Shown here: one piece after another, positions 18,532 to 27,651 of the stretch | Position numbering within the stretch: the first letter of the stretch is position 1 | Layout: every line of letters begins with the position of its first letter | Assembly (NCBI RefSeq): GCF_014779715.1 | Contig: NZ_JACXYU010000003.1 | Span: 124,001 to 188,000 of the forward strand | From: Streptomyces chumphonensis | Lineage (GTDB): Bacteria; Actinomycetota; Actinomycetes; Streptomycetales; Streptomycetaceae | Length of the DNA: 64,000 nt | Direction: 5' to 3' | Notes under the pieces: generated by a model | The model's database searches: none | The model's input: only the letters and a program-made list of their open reading frames with translations | What the model was told of the DNA's origin: nothing | Program-made: the position numbers and the translations under genes

Positions 18532-19485
18532 ATGGCCATTGCCAAGGCCGAGCGGCTGATGAACCTGGCGCTGTGCCTGCTGGGGACGCGCCGGCCACTG
18601 ACCAAGCGCGAGCTGCGGTCCTCCATCGAGGCCTACCTCGAAGCCGCGGGGGACGACGCGTTCAACCGCATGTTCGAGCGGGACAAGGACGACCTGCGCG
18701 AGCTCGGCCTCATCATCGACACGGCGGAGAACGTCGAGGGGGAGGCCGCCTACCAGGCCCGGCGCGACCTCAACCAGCTCCCGCCCATCACCCTCGACCC
18801 GGCCGAGGCCGCCGCGCTCGGGCTCGCCGCCCGGGTGTGGCAGCAGGCCCGGCTCGCCGGGGCCGCCAGCGGCGCGCTCCAGAAGCTGCGGGCGGCCGGG
18901 ATGCCCCTCACCGAGGACGACCGGGGCGCCTCCGGCGCGCTGCAACCGCGCATCCCGGCCCAGGACGCCGCGTTCGAGCCCCTGATGCTCGCCTGCCGCG
19001 ACCGTCGACCCGTGGTCTTCCAGTACCGCAAGTCCACCGAGGCCCAACCGGCCAGGCGGCAGGTCGAGCCCTGGATCCTGGAGTGCTGGCGCGGCCACTG
19101 GTACCTGGCCGGCTGGGACCGCGACCGGCGCGCCGAGCGCGTCTTCCGTCTCTCGCGGATCACCGGCCCCGTCCGCTCCCGTGCCGGGGCCTACACCGCC
19201 GAGGTGCCCGACCAGGTGCGGGTCCGGGAGACCGTCGAGCGGTGGGCGGGGGAGAGCGCGACGGCCAGCGCGCGCATCCGGCTGCGCAAGGGCTGTGGCT
19301 ACCCGCTGCGCGCCCGCGCCACGCAGGCGCGGGACACCGGGGACGGCTGGGAGGAGCTGGAGGTCCCCTACGGGCACGGACTGGGCGCCTGGCTGGCCGA
19401 GTTCGGCCCCGACGTCCTCGTCCTGGAACCCGCCGACCTGCGTGCGGACGTCGTCGACCGGCTGCGTGCCGTCGCCAAGGGCTGA
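18532..19485 (+). CDS. pafB: WYL-domain transcriptional activator PafB
   Basis: A 317-residue protein with an N-terminal winged helix-turn-helix (residues about 1-70, 'KAERLMNLALCLLGTRRPLTKRELRSSIEAY'), a central WYL domain ('RRPVVFQYRKSTEAQPARRQVEPWILECWRGHWYLAGWDRDR...RVFRLSRIT') and the C-terminal WCX extension. In mycobacteria PafB works as a heterodimer with PafC to activate the LexA-independent DNA damage response, using the WYL domain to bind single-stranded nucleic acid. The ATG at 18532 gives the family N-terminus. pafC begins 14 bases after the stop, consistent with joint expression. Confidence 0.94.
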   Translation: MAIAKAERLMNLALCLLGTRRPLTKRELRSSIEAYLEAAGDDAFNRMFERDKDDLRELGLIIDTAENVEGEAAYQARRDLNQLPPITLDPAEAAALGLAARVWQQARLAGAASGALQKLRAAGMPLTEDDRGASGALQPRIPAQDAAFEPLMLACRDRRPVVFQYRKSTEAQPARRQVEPWILECWRGHWYLAGWDRDRRAERVFRLSRITGPVRSRAGAYTAEVPDQVRVRETVERWAGESATASARIRLRKGCGYPLRARATQARDTGDGWEELEVPYGHGLGAWLAEFGPDVLVLEPADLRADVVDRLRAVAKG

Positions 19486-19499
19486 GGGGATACGAACGC

Positions 19500-20459
19500 A
19501 TGGCTGCCAACGCCATCGACCAGACGCGGCGGATGCTGTCGCTGGTGACCTACCTGCGCGAGCGCCCCGGCGCCCGGGTGGAGGACGTCGCCCGCGCCTT
19601 CGGCATCAGCCACGACGAGCTGATCTCCGACCTGCAGGTCCTGCCCCTGTGCGGCACCAGCTTCCGTGGCGGGGACCTGCTGGACATCGACACCGACGGC
19701 GAGCACATCTGGTGGCACAACGCGGACGCCGTCGAGTCCACCGGCAAGCCGCTGCGGCTGGCGGCCGACGAGGCCACCGCCCTGCTGGTCGCCGCCCGCG
19801 CCGTGGCCACCCTGCCGGGCCTGCGCGAGGGGGACCGGCAGGCGCTGCTGCGGGCCACCGCGAAGCTGGAGGAGGCCGCGGGGGAGAACGCCCGGGCCAG
19901 CTCCCGGCTGACGGTGACCTTCGAGTCGGAGGGCGGGGTGTTCGCCGACGTCGACCGGGCGCTGGCCGAGCGGCGCCGGTTGTGGCTGCGCTACTACTCA
20001 CCCGCCCGGGACGAGCTGACCGAGCGGGAGGTCGACCCGATCCGCCTCTTCGTCGTGGGCCGCACCTACCTGGAGGCGTGGTGCCGGCTCTCCGAGGCGC
20101 GGCGCACGTTCCGGCTGGACCGCGTCGCGGAGATCCGGCTGCTGGACGAACCCGCCGACCCGCCACCGGTCACGCCCAGGGACCTGTCCCAGGCGCTGGT
20201 GCAGCCCGCGGCCGAGGACCCGGAGGTCGTGGTCGAGGTCGGGCCGCGCGGCCGGTGGGTCGCCGAGTACTGGCCCCACGACAGCGCCGAGGAACTGCCC
20301 GACGGCGGCCTGCGGATCACCCTGCGCACGCCCGACCCGGGCTCGCTGCGCCGCCTCGCGCTGCGGCTCGGTGCGGACGGCCGGATCACCGCGCCGCCCG
20401 AACTCGCCCGGAGCGCCCGCGCGGCGGCCCGCGCGGCGTTGGCCGCCTACGGGGACTGA
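19500..20459 (+). CDS. pafC: WYL-domain transcriptional activator PafC
   Basis: A 319-residue partner of PafB with the same plan: winged helix N-terminus ('TRRMLSLVTYLRERPGARVEDVARAFGISHDELISDLQVL'), WYL domain ('RRRLWLRYYSPARDELTEREVDPIRLFVVGRTYLEAWCRLSEARRTFRLDRV', where the Tyr-Leu part is kept) and WCX C-terminus. PafBC controls many repair genes; no target motif is obvious in this window. A ribosome site GAGGGGA sits across the pafB stop, so translation is probably coupled. Confidence 0.94.
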   Translation: MAANAIDQTRRMLSLVTYLRERPGARVEDVARAFGISHDELISDLQVLPLCGTSFRGGDLLDIDTDGEHIWWHNADAVESTGKPLRLAADEATALLVAARAVATLPGLREGDRQALLRATAKLEEAAGENARASSRLTVTFESEGGVFADVDRALAERRRLWLRYYSPARDELTEREVDPIRLFVVGRTYLEAWCRLSEARRTFRLDRVAEIRLLDEPADPPPVTPRDLSQALVQPAAEDPEVVVEVGPRGRWVAEYWPHDSAEELPDGGLRITLRTPDPGSLRRLALRLGADGRITAPPELARSARAAARAALAAYGD

Positions 20460-20495
20460 CGGGCGCGGCCCGGGGCGTGCACTACGCTCGCCCTC

Positions 20496-20708
20496 ATGCT
20501 CTGGCCGATGTTCTTCCTCGTGCTCGCCTTCTGCGGCATCGCCGTGCTGGGGGTGCTGTCCGTCCGGGTCGCCCTGGAGGTGCGCCGGCTCTCGCGGGCC
20601 GTCGCGGACGGCTCGGAGCGCATCGCGCGGGCCGGGGAGGACCTGGAGCGGGCCGCCGGACCCCTCGCCCGCCGGGCGGCGCGGGCCGGGGCCGCCGGCC
20701 GGAGCTGA
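20496..20708 (+). CDS. Small membrane protein, unknown function
   Basis: A 70-residue protein: one N-terminal transmembrane helix ('WPMFFLVLAFCGIAVLGVLSVRVAL') followed by a positively charged amphipathic helix with Arg/Glu heptad spacing. The topology resembles TatA, its downstream neighbour but one gene apart, although it is not TatA-like in sequence. There is no Shine-Dalgarno, and TACGCT ends 7 bases before the ATG, suggesting a leaderless transcript. The conserved position between pafC and tatA in related genomes is from memory and worth confirming. Confidence 0.7.
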   Translation: MLWPMFFLVLAFCGIAVLGVLSVRVALEVRRLSRAVADGSERIARAGEDLERAAGPLARRAARAGAAGRS

Positions 20709-20888
20709 GCCCCGTCCGGGCGCGGGCGGGAGCGGGGGGCCGGTCCGCGCCGGGCCACCGTCCGGTTCCGCGGGCATTGCCGGACGTTCACCCCCGAGCG
20801 TTACCATGGCATCTCGTGCGGTGCACCGGATGACCAATCGGGCGCGCTCGGCAAGGCACAGGTGACCTCGGCGAGAAGGTAGGCATTC

Positions 20889-21176
20889 ATGTTGGGTCAG
20901 ATGGGCATCTGGCAGCTCGTGATCATCATCGGACTGATCGTGCTGATCTTCGGCGCCAAGCGGCTCCCGGACACGGCGCGCGCCCTCGGCAAGTCGATGC
21001 GCATCCTCAAGAGCGAGACGTCGCAGATGAAGAAGGAGGGGGAGAAGGACAAGGGCCACGACGGCAGCGGTCCGGAGTCCCCCGCCGAGCCGGCGCCCCG
21101 GACGATCCAGGCCGCCCCGGGCGACGTCACCAGCTCGCGTCCCGTCGAGGAGCCCGGGCGCACGACGCAGGGCTGA
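20889..21176 (+). CDS. tatA: Sec-independent translocase subunit TatA
   Basis: A 95-residue pore-forming component of the twin-arginine system. A short periplasmic N-terminus is followed by the transmembrane helix ('IWQLVIIIGLIVLIFGAKRLPDTARALGKSMRILKSE'), the conserved Phe-Gly hinge and the amphipathic helix. The acidic Pro-rich tail is variable in the family. tatC lies 95 bases downstream after a small hairpin. tatB is not here; in Streptomyces it is usually encoded elsewhere. Confidence 0.95.
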   Translation: MLGQMGIWQLVIIIGLIVLIFGAKRLPDTARALGKSMRILKSETSQMKKEGEKDKGHDGSGPESPAEPAPRTIQAAPGDVTSSRPVEEPGRTTQG

Positions 21177-21184
21177 GCCCTCCC

Positions 21185-21203
21185 CGCGCGCCGTCGGCGC
21201 GCG
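21185..21203 (+). terminator. Small hairpin between tatA and tatC
   Basis: CGCGCGCC and GGCGCGCG form an 8-bp stem with a 3-base loop, 8 bases after tatA. It may lower tatC expression relative to tatA, since TatA is needed in excess; this role is inference. Confidence 0.45.
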
Positions 21204-21271
21204 TCGTGACGACAGCACTGGCACCGGCAGGCACGCCCCGGGCGGGCCGGCCCATGAGTTGAGGACGTGGG

Positions 21272-22189
21272 TTGCTCAAGTCCGCCCGCAAGAAGGCCGC
21301 ACCCAGGGACCCCGAGGGGCGGATGCCTCTCGTCGAACACCTGCGGGAGCTGCGGAACCGTCTGGTCAAGGCGCTGCTGGCCATCGTGCCGCTCATGGTC
21401 CTCGCCATGTTCTTCGCCAAGGACATCGGCGAGTTCATCACCGAGCCGATCCGCGTCTGTGAGAACGAGGCCGAGGCCCGGGCGCTGGACGGCCGCTGCC
21501 CGATCCTCTCGCAGAACGGCCTGACCTCGCCCTTCACCACCTACGTGAAGGTGTCGCTCATCACGGCCCTCGTCGCGGCCGCCCCGGTGTGGCTCTACCA
21601 GATGTGGGCGTTCCTCGCGCCCGGCCTGCACCGGCACGAGAAGAAGTACGCTCTCTCCGTCGTCGCCTTCGGCACTCCGCTCTTCCTCACCGGCGCCCTC
21701 CTCGCGCACTGGCTGCTGCCGCACGCCATCCCCGTCCTGCTCAACTTCAGCATGGACGGCACGACGAACATCATCACCGTCGACGACATGATCGACATCT
21801 CGGTCAAGCTCGTCCTCGCCTTCGGGCTCGCCTTCCAGCTGCCCCTCGTCCTCGTCCTGCTCAACCTGGGCGGTGTGCTGAGCGGCCGGCGCATGCTCGG
21901 CTGGTGGCGGGGCATGGTGCTCGGCATCTCCGTCTTCGCGGCCATGGTCACCCCGACCGACCCGCTGTCGATGATCGTGCTCGCGGCGCCGATCACGGCG
22001 CTGTACTTCGCCGCGGTCGGCTTCTCCCTCGTCCACGACCGCCGCAAGGCCGCACGCGACCCCGACGCCGCCCTGGCCGACGACGAGGCCTCCGAGCTCG
22101 ACCTCACCCCCGAGACCGTCGGCCCCAGCGCCTTCCCCGAACAGGCCGACCGCGGCTCCGGACGGGGCGGACACGACGACGTGACCTGA
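21272..22189 (+). CDS. tatC: Sec-independent translocase subunit TatC
   Basis: A 305-residue six-helix membrane protein that, with TatB, recognises twin-arginine signal peptides. Family marks are 'GRMPLVEHLRELRNRLVKAL' (the cytosolic signal-binding N-terminus), 'APVWLYQMWAFLAPGLHRHEKKYA' and the conserved Pro-rich periplasmic loops. The start appears to be TTG at 21272 behind GAGGACG; an in-frame ATG at 21254 runs into TGA two codons later, so it is excluded. The C-terminal 45 residues form a soluble Asp/Glu-rich tail. Twin-arginine-like signals occur elsewhere in this window, for example on the glycoside-hydrolase-like protein at 47.7 kb. Confidence 0.94.
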   Translation: MLKSARKKAAPRDPEGRMPLVEHLRELRNRLVKALLAIVPLMVLAMFFAKDIGEFITEPIRVCENEAEARALDGRCPILSQNGLTSPFTTYVKVSLITALVAAAPVWLYQMWAFLAPGLHRHEKKYALSVVAFGTPLFLTGALLAHWLLPHAIPVLLNFSMDGTTNIITVDDMIDISVKLVLAFGLAFQLPLVLVLLNLGGVLSGRRMLGWWRGMVLGISVFAAMVTPTDPLSMIVLAAPITALYFAAVGFSLVHDRRKAARDPDAALADDEASELDLTPETVGPSAFPEQADRGSGRGGHDDVT

Positions 22190-22284
22190 GCGGCCGTCCG
22201 GTCCCGCCCGGCGGCGCAGCCGCGGCTGCGGGCCGATGAAATGATCGCGCGTCGTCAGACTCGGCCGGTAGGCTCGTAGCCACG

Positions 22285-25089
22285 ATGAGCGAGGACATGT
22301 CCCCTGCTGAGCGCTACGCCGCGGCACGCCTGAGGGCGGCCGAAGACGCGACGGCGCTCGCACCCTTCCGAGAGATGTACGACTTCGAGCTGGACCCGTT
22401 CCAGCTCGACGCCTGCCGGGCACTGGAGGCCGGCAAGGGGGTCCTGGTGGCCGCGCCCACCGGATCCGGCAAGACGATCGTGGGCGAGTTCGCGGTCCAC
22501 CTGGCCCTCACCCAGGGCCGCAAGTGCTTCTACACCACGCCGATCAAGGCGCTCTCCAACCAGAAGTTCTCCGACCTCGCGCGCCGCTACGGTGCCGACC
22601 GGGTGGGGCTGCTGACGGGGGACAACAGCATCAACGCCGAGGCACCGGTCGTCGTCATGACCACCGAGGTGCTGCGGAACATGCTCTACGCGGGCTCCCA
22701 GACGCTGCGCGGGCTCGGGTACGTCGTCATGGACGAGGTCCACTACCTCTCCGACCGCTTCCGCGGCGCGGTGTGGGAGGAGGTCATCATCCACCTCCCC
22801 GACTCGGTGACGCTCGTCTCGCTGTCCGCGACCGTCTCCAACGCCGAGGAGTTCGGCGACTGGCTCGACACCGTGCGCGGCGACACCGAGGTGATCGTCT
22901 CCGAGCACCGCCCCGTGCCCCTGTGGCAGCACGTGCTCGCGGGACGCCGCATGTACGACCTCTTCGAGGAGAAGTCCGGCAAGCGGACCGTCAACCCCGA
23001 CCTCGTCCGGATGGCCCGGATGGAGAACAGCCGCCCGAACGGGCGCGACCGGCGCGGACCGAAGCGGGAGGCCGACCGGGAGCGGGAGCGCCGCCGCCGG
23101 ATCTGGGTGCCCAGCCGGCCCGAGGTCATCGACCGGCTCGACGCGGCGGGGCTGCTGCCCGCGATCACGTTCATCTTCAGCCGCGCCGGCTGCGAGGCGG
23201 CCGTGCAGCAGTGCCTCGTCGCCGGGCTGCGGCTCAACGACGCGGCCGCCCAGGCCACCGTCCGGGGGATCGTCGAGGAGCGCACGGCGTCCATCCCGGA
23301 CCAGGACCTCCACGTCCTCGGCTACTTCGAATGGCTGGAGGGCCTCCAGCGGGGCATCGCCGCCCACCACGCGGGCATGCTGCCGACCTTCAAGGAGGTC
23401 GTCGAGGAGCTGTTCGTCAAGGGGCTGGTCAAGGCGGTGTTCGCCACCGAGACCCTGGCCCTCGGCATCAACATGCCCGCCCGCTCGGTGGTGCTGGAGA
23501 AGCTCGTCAAGTGGAACGGCGAGCAGCACGCCGACATCACCCCGGGGGAGTACACCCAGCTGACGGGCCGGGCCGGACGGCGCGGCATCGACGTCGAGGG
23601 CCACGCCGTCGTGCTGTGGCAGCGCGGCATGGACCCGGAGGGCCTGGCCGGTCTCGCCGGGACGCGCACCTACCCGCTGCGTTCCTCGTTCAAGCCCTCG
23701 TACAACATGGCCGTCAATCTCGTCGAGCAGTTCGGCCGGCACCGCTCGCGCGAGCTGCTGGAGACGTCCTTCGCGCAGTTCCAGGCGGACCGGTCGGTGG
23801 TCGGCATCTCCCGCCAGGTGCAGAAGAACGAGGAGGGCCTGGAGGGCTACGAGGCCGCCATGACCTGCCACCTCGGCGACTTCGCCGAGTACGGGCGGCT
23901 GCGGCGCGAACTGAAGGACCGGGAGACCGAACTGGCCAAGCAGGGCGCCGTCCAGCGGCGCGCCCAGGCCGCCGCGGCGCTGGAGAAGCTGCGCCCGGGC
24001 GACATCATCCACGTCCCCACCGGCAAGTACGCCGGCCTCGCGCTCGTCCTGGACCCGGGCCTGCCGGCCGGCCGCAGCCACGGCCACCGGCCGTTCGACC
24101 ACCACGACGGCCCGCGCCCGCTGGTCCTCACCGTGGGGCGGCAGGTCAAACGGCTGGCGGGGATGGACTTCCCCGTCCCCGTCGAGGCGCTGGACCGCAT
24201 GCGCGTCCCCCGGTCCTTCAACGCGCGCAGCCCGCAGTCGCGGCGCGACCTCGCGTCGGCGCTGCGCACCCGGGCCACAGCCGCCGGCCACGACGGGACG
24301 CCGCCGCACCGGCGCCGCAAGCAGCGCTCGGCCGCCACCGAGGACGAGGAGATCCTGCGGCTGCGGGCGGCGATCCGTCAGCACCCCTGCCACGGCTGCG
24401 ACGACCGGGAGCACCACGCCCGCTGGGCCGAGCGCTACCACCGGCTCCGGCGGGACACCCGGCAGCTGGAACGGCGCATCGAGGGCCGCACCAACACCAT
24501 CGCGAGGACCTTCGACCGCGTCTACGCCCTCCTCGCCGACCTGCGGTACCTGGACGGCGACACGGTCACGGCGGACGGCAGGCGGCTGGCCCGGCTCTAC
24601 GGTGAACTCGACCTGCTGGCCGCCGAGTGCCTGCGGGAGAACGTCTGGGAGGGGCTCTCGCCGTCCCACCTGGCCGCCTGCGCCTCGGCACTGGTCTACG
24701 AGGCCCGCTCGCCCGACGACGCGCTGCCGCCCGCGCTGCCGGGCGGCGGGGCCAAGGCGGCGCTCGGCGAGATGGTCCGCATCTGGGGCCGGCTGGACGC
24801 GCTGGAGGAGCGACACGGCGTCAGCCAGACGGAGGGCGTGGGCCAGCGGGAGCCGGACCTTGGCTTCGCCTGGCCCGTGTACCGCTGGGCCGAGGGCGAC
24901 GGCCTGGACGCCGTCCTGCGCGAGGCCGAGATGCCCGCCGGGGACTTCGTGCGCTGGTGCAAGCAGGTCATCGACGTGCTGGGCCAGCTCGCCGCCGCCG
25001 CTCCCGAGGGCGGCACCGTCCGGCGCAACGCCCGCCGGGCGGTCGACTCCATGCTGCGCGGCGTCGTCGCCTACTCGTCCGTCGGCTGA
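22285..25089 (+). CDS. helY: Ski2/Mtr4-type superfamily 2 helicase (HelY-like)
   Basis: A 934-residue RNA helicase. Motifs in order: Q-motif region 'LDPFQLDACRALE', motif I 'APTGSGKT', Ia 'YTTPIKALSNQK', II 'VVMDEVHYLSDR' (DEVH), III 'LSATVSN', then in the second RecA domain 'IAAHHAGMLPTFKEVVEELF', V 'ETLALGINMPARSVV' and VI 'QLTGRAGRRGID'. A Mtr4/Ski2-like middle region and a C-terminal DSHCT-type domain follow. Actinobacterial HelY is thought to act in RNA turnover, but this is not settled. The position after tatA-tatC is the standard actinobacterial order. The ATG at 22285 keeps the conserved N-terminus. Confidence 0.92.
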   Translation: MSEDMSPAERYAAARLRAAEDATALAPFREMYDFELDPFQLDACRALEAGKGVLVAAPTGSGKTIVGEFAVHLALTQGRKCFYTTPIKALSNQKFSDLARRYGADRVGLLTGDNSINAEAPVVVMTTEVLRNMLYAGSQTLRGLGYVVMDEVHYLSDRFRGAVWEEVIIHLPDSVTLVSLSATVSNAEEFGDWLDTVRGDTEVIVSEHRPVPLWQHVLAGRRMYDLFEEKSGKRTVNPDLVRMARMENSRPNGRDRRGPKREADRERERRRRIWVPSRPEVIDRLDAAGLLPAITFIFSRAGCEAAVQQCLVAGLRLNDAAAQATVRGIVEERTASIPDQDLHVLGYFEWLEGLQRGIAAHHAGMLPTFKEVVEELFVKGLVKAVFATETLALGINMPARSVVLEKLVKWNGEQHADITPGEYTQLTGRAGRRGIDVEGHAVVLWQRGMDPEGLAGLAGTRTYPLRSSFKPSYNMAVNLVEQFGRHRSRELLETSFAQFQADRSVVGISRQVQKNEEGLEGYEAAMTCHLGDFAEYGRLRRELKDRETELAKQGAVQRRAQAAAALEKLRPGDIIHVPTGKYAGLALVLDPGLPAGRSHGHRPFDHHDGPRPLVLTVGRQVKRLAGMDFPVPVEALDRMRVPRSFNARSPQSRRDLASALRTRATAAGHDGTPPHRRRKQRSAATEDEEILRLRAAIRQHPCHGCDDREHHARWAERYHRLRRDTRQLERRIEGRTNTIARTFDRVYALLADLRYLDGDTVTADGRRLARLYGELDLLAAECLRENVWEGLSPSHLAACASALVYEARSPDDALPPALPGGGAKAALGEMVRIWGRLDALEERHGVSQTEGVGQREPDLGFAWPVYRWAEGDGLDAVLREAEMPAGDFVRWCKQVIDVLGQLAAAAPEGGTVRRNARRAVDSMLRGVVAYSSVG

Positions 25090-25149
25090 CGGCGCCCGGG
25101 TACGGCCCCTGCCGCGCGTGGCCGTACCCGAACCCGGGCGGGCGGGTCC

Positions 25150-26073
25150 TCAGCGGGGCAGGGCGGCGAGCACGCGCTGCAACGAGCCGCCCAGCCCCCA
25201 CCGCTCGGCCAGCTCCGTGAGCCGCTCCGGGTCGCGCGGCCCGGCCGGGAGCGCGGCGTCGAGCGGCGGCAGCGGTACGTCGGCGGCGACGCGGACGACG
25301 GTGGGCGCGACGGCCAGGTACGGGCGCGCCTCGGCCAGCCGGCGCCGCAGCGCGGGCGTCACCCCGGAGGTCGGGTCCTCGGCGGCGGCCAGGATGCCCG
25401 GCAGGTCGCCGTGGGCGGCGATCAGCCGGGCCGCCGTCTTCTCGCCGATGCCGGGCACGCCCGGCAGCCCGTCGCTCGGGTCGCCCCGCAGCAGGGCCAG
25501 CAGCGCGTACCCCGGGCCGTCGACGCCGTACTTCTCCCGCAGTGCCGCCTCGTCGAACGCGGCCAGCGTGCCCATGCCCTTGACCGGGTACAGCACCCGC
25601 ACGCCGCGTGCGTCGTCGACGAGCTGGAAGAGGTCCCGGTCACCGGTGACGATGTCCACGGGCCCCTCGGCCCGGCCCGTCAGGGTGCCGATCACGTCGT
25701 CGGCCTCGTACCCGGCGGCCCCCGCGCGGGCGATGCCCAGGGCGTCCAGGACCTCCTCGATGACGGGGACCTGCGGGGCGAGGGTGTCCGGGACCACCTC
25801 CTCGTCCGGGCCCGCCGGCTGCTCCGCCGCGACCCGGTGCGCCTTGTAGGACGGGATCAGCTCCACCCGCCAGGCGGGCCGCCAGTCCTCGTCCATGCAG
25901 GCCACCAGGGCCTGCGGGTGGTGGTCGTGCACCAGCCGGGCGATGAAGTCGAGCAGTCCGCGCACCGCGTTGACGGGTGTGCCGTCCGGCGCGGTGACGG
26001 ACTCCGGCACCCCGAAGTAGGCGCGGAAGTACAGGGAGGCGGTGTCGAGGAGCATCAGGCGTCGCGTGGTCAC
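25150..26073 (-). CDS. 5'-3' exonuclease (FEN/PIN domain)
   Basis: A 307-residue stand-alone version of the DNA polymerase I 5' nuclease domain. 'MLLDTASLYFRAYFGVP', 'ACMDEDWRPAWRVELIPSYKAHR', 'AAGYEADDVIGTL' and 'VDIVTGDRDLFQLVDD' supply the metal-binding carboxylates, and 'DGLPGVPGIGEKTAARLIAAHG' is the helix-3-turn-helix that holds DNA. Likely roles are flap removal in replication and repair. The GTG at 26073 is preferred; an in-frame ATG six codons later is possible. It is divergent from the next gene. Confidence 0.9.
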   Translation of the reverse strand: MTTRRLMLLDTASLYFRAYFGVPESVTAPDGTPVNAVRGLLDFIARLVHDHHPQALVACMDEDWRPAWRVELIPSYKAHRVAAEQPAGPDEEVVPDTLAPQVPVIEEVLDALGIARAGAAGYEADDVIGTLTGRAEGPVDIVTGDRDLFQLVDDARGVRVLYPVKGMGTLAAFDEAALREKYGVDGPGYALLALLRGDPSDGLPGVPGIGEKTAARLIAAHGDLPGILAAAEDPTSGVTPALRRRLAEARPYLAVAPTVVRVAADVPLPPLDAALPAGPRDPERLTELAERWGLGGSLQRVLAALPR

Positions 26074-26144
26074 CCCCCGATGATGCCGCAGCCCGCCGAC
26101 ACCGGGGGCTGCCGCCGGGCCGGTGGCGGCCCTAACCTTGCCGC

Positions 26145-26897
26145 ATGGGTTCAGCGCGCGGGGATGTCGGCCGGGTGGTCTCGTTGGTGCCGTCGCTGAC
26201 GGAGGCCGTGGCCGTGACGGCGCCCGGTCTGCTGGTCGGCGCGACGGACTGGTGCACCCACCCGCAGGGGCTGGAGGTGGCACGCGTCGGCGGCACCAAG
26301 AACCCCGACACGGCGCGGATCGCCGCGCTCGCCCCGGACCTCGTGCTCGCCAACGAGGAGGAGAACCGTCCGGCCGACCTCGACGCCCTGCGCCGCGCGG
26401 GCCTGCACGTGCTCGTCACGGAGGTCCGCACACTGGAGCAGGGCTTCGCCGAACTGGACCGCGCCCTGGTGCACGGCTGCGGGCTGCCGCGCCCGGACTG
26501 GCTGGACGAGGCGCGGGCCGTGTGGCGGGAGGCGGAGGCGGCGGCCCCGCGCGGGCCCGCCCGCGCGGTCGTGCCGATCTGGCGCCGGCCGTGGATGGTG
26601 CTCGGCCGCGACACGTTCGCCGGGGACGTCCTCGCCCGGCTGGGCGTGGTCACCGTGCACGCCGGACACGCCGAGCGCTACCCGCGCGTGCCGTTGGCCG
26701 AACTGGCCGAAGCCGACGCCGACGTCGTCGTGCTCCCCGACGAGCCCTACCGGTTCACCGCGGACGACGGCCCGGAGTGCTTCCCCCAGCCCGCCGCGCT
26801 GGTGAGCGGGCGTCACCTCACCTGGTACGGCCCGTCGCTGACGGAGGCGCCCACCGTGCTGGGCGCGGCGCTGCGTGAGGCGCTGGGCCCGGGCTGA
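26145..26897 (+). CDS. Helical-backbone metal receptor, BtuF/FepB-like, without signal peptide
   Basis: A 250-residue protein with the fold of class III periplasmic binding proteins: 'RVVSLVPSLTEAVAVTAPGLLVGATDWCTHP', 'NPDTARIAALAPDLVLANEEENR', a long linker helix and 'ADADVVVLPDEPYRF'. Family members bind cobalamin, haem or siderophores for import. Here the gene starts directly in the first strand, with no signal or lipobox, and no permease is adjacent, so a cytoplasmic or non-transport role is likely. TAACCT ends 6 bases before the ATG, suggesting a leaderless mRNA. Its last 85 bases overlap the convergent hydrolase gene. Confidence 0.75.
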   Translation: MGSARGDVGRVVSLVPSLTEAVAVTAPGLLVGATDWCTHPQGLEVARVGGTKNPDTARIAALAPDLVLANEEENRPADLDALRRAGLHVLVTEVRTLEQGFAELDRALVHGCGLPRPDWLDEARAVWREAEAAAPRGPARAVVPIWRRPWMVLGRDTFAGDVLARLGVVTVHAGHAERYPRVPLAELAEADADVVVLPDEPYRFTADDGPECFPQPAALVSGRHLTWYGPSLTEAPTVLGAALREALGPG

Positions 26898-27592
26898 TCC
26901 CGGCGGCCCTCCGCCGCGTCGACGAGGGCGCGGACGACGCGTCCGCACCGGCCGGCCTCCGGGTGCCACTGCACGCCCAGCACGAAGACCTCTCCGGCGG
27001 CCGCCTCCACCGCCTCCACCACGCCGTCGTCGGCCCGGCCGCTGACGCGCAGCCCCGCCCCGAGCCGGTCGACGGACTGGTGGTGGCAGGAGGGGACGTC
27101 CACCGGGCCGCCCAGCACGGAGCCGAGCAGCGTGCCGGGAACGGGGGACACCCGGTGGTCCAGGAACGTGCCGGGCGCGCCCTGGTGGCCGTCGATATGC
27201 TGGTCGAGCGTGCCGCCGAGCGCGACGTTGAGCAGCTGCATGCCGCGGCAGACGCCCAGCAGCGGTACGCCGCGGTCCAGCGCCGCGCGGATCAGGGCCA
27301 GTTCCCAGGCGTCCCGCTCGGGCGAGGGCTCACCCGTGCGCGGGTCGCGCGCGGCGCCGTAGCGGGCCGGGTCGACGTCCGCGCCTCCGGCGACGAGCAG
27401 TCCGTCCAGCCCGGCCACGACCTGCCGGGCCGCCGACGGCGCCGGGTCGGGCGGCAGCAGCAGGGCCAGGCCGCCCGCGCGCTGCACCATCCGGTGGTAT
27501 CCGGCGGGCAGGACGGCGGCCGGCAGGTCCCAGAAGCTCCAACGCGCCGAGTCCACCAGATAGGTGCTGACGCCGATCAACGCGGGGGCCAC
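26813..27592 (-). CDS. Gamma-glutamyl-gamma-aminobutyrate hydrolase-like peptidase C26 (PuuD-like)
   Basis: A 259-residue class I glutamine-amidotransferase-like hydrolase. The nucleophile is the Cys in 'LLGVCRGMQLLNVALGG', and the His-Glu pair is in 'VQWHPEA'; 'LLVAGGADVDPARYG' is the oxyanion region of the PF07722 family. It removes the gamma-glutamyl group from gamma-glutamylated amines or their oxidised products. Its position beside a GlnA4-like ligase, an aldehyde dehydrogenase and an amino-acid permease suggests the last step of amine catabolism. The C-terminal 25 residues are low-complexity and overlap the opposing gene. Confidence 0.88.
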   Translation of the reverse strand: MAPALIGVSTYLVDSARWSFWDLPAAVLPAGYHRMVQRAGGLALLLPPDPAPSAARQVVAGLDGLLVAGGADVDPARYGAARDPRTGEPSPERDAWELALIRAALDRGVPLLGVCRGMQLLNVALGGTLDQHIDGHQGAPGTFLDHRVSPVPGTLLGSVLGGPVDVPSCHHQSVDRLGAGLRVSGRADDGVVEAVEAAAGEVFVLGVQWHPEAGRCGRVVRALVDAAEGRRDQPGPSASRSAAPSTVGASVSDGPYQVR

Positions 27593-27651
27593 CCCGTCAC
27601 CTCCACAGGTCGTGCGGTCTCCAAGGGACGATCATGCACCGGTGCCGGGCC

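Noticed and set aside
20889..20960. Reading the small membrane protein plus tatA as a tatA/tatB pair
   Set aside because: The first protein lacks the Phe-Gly hinge and amphipathic pattern of Tat proteins; only the second is Tat-like.
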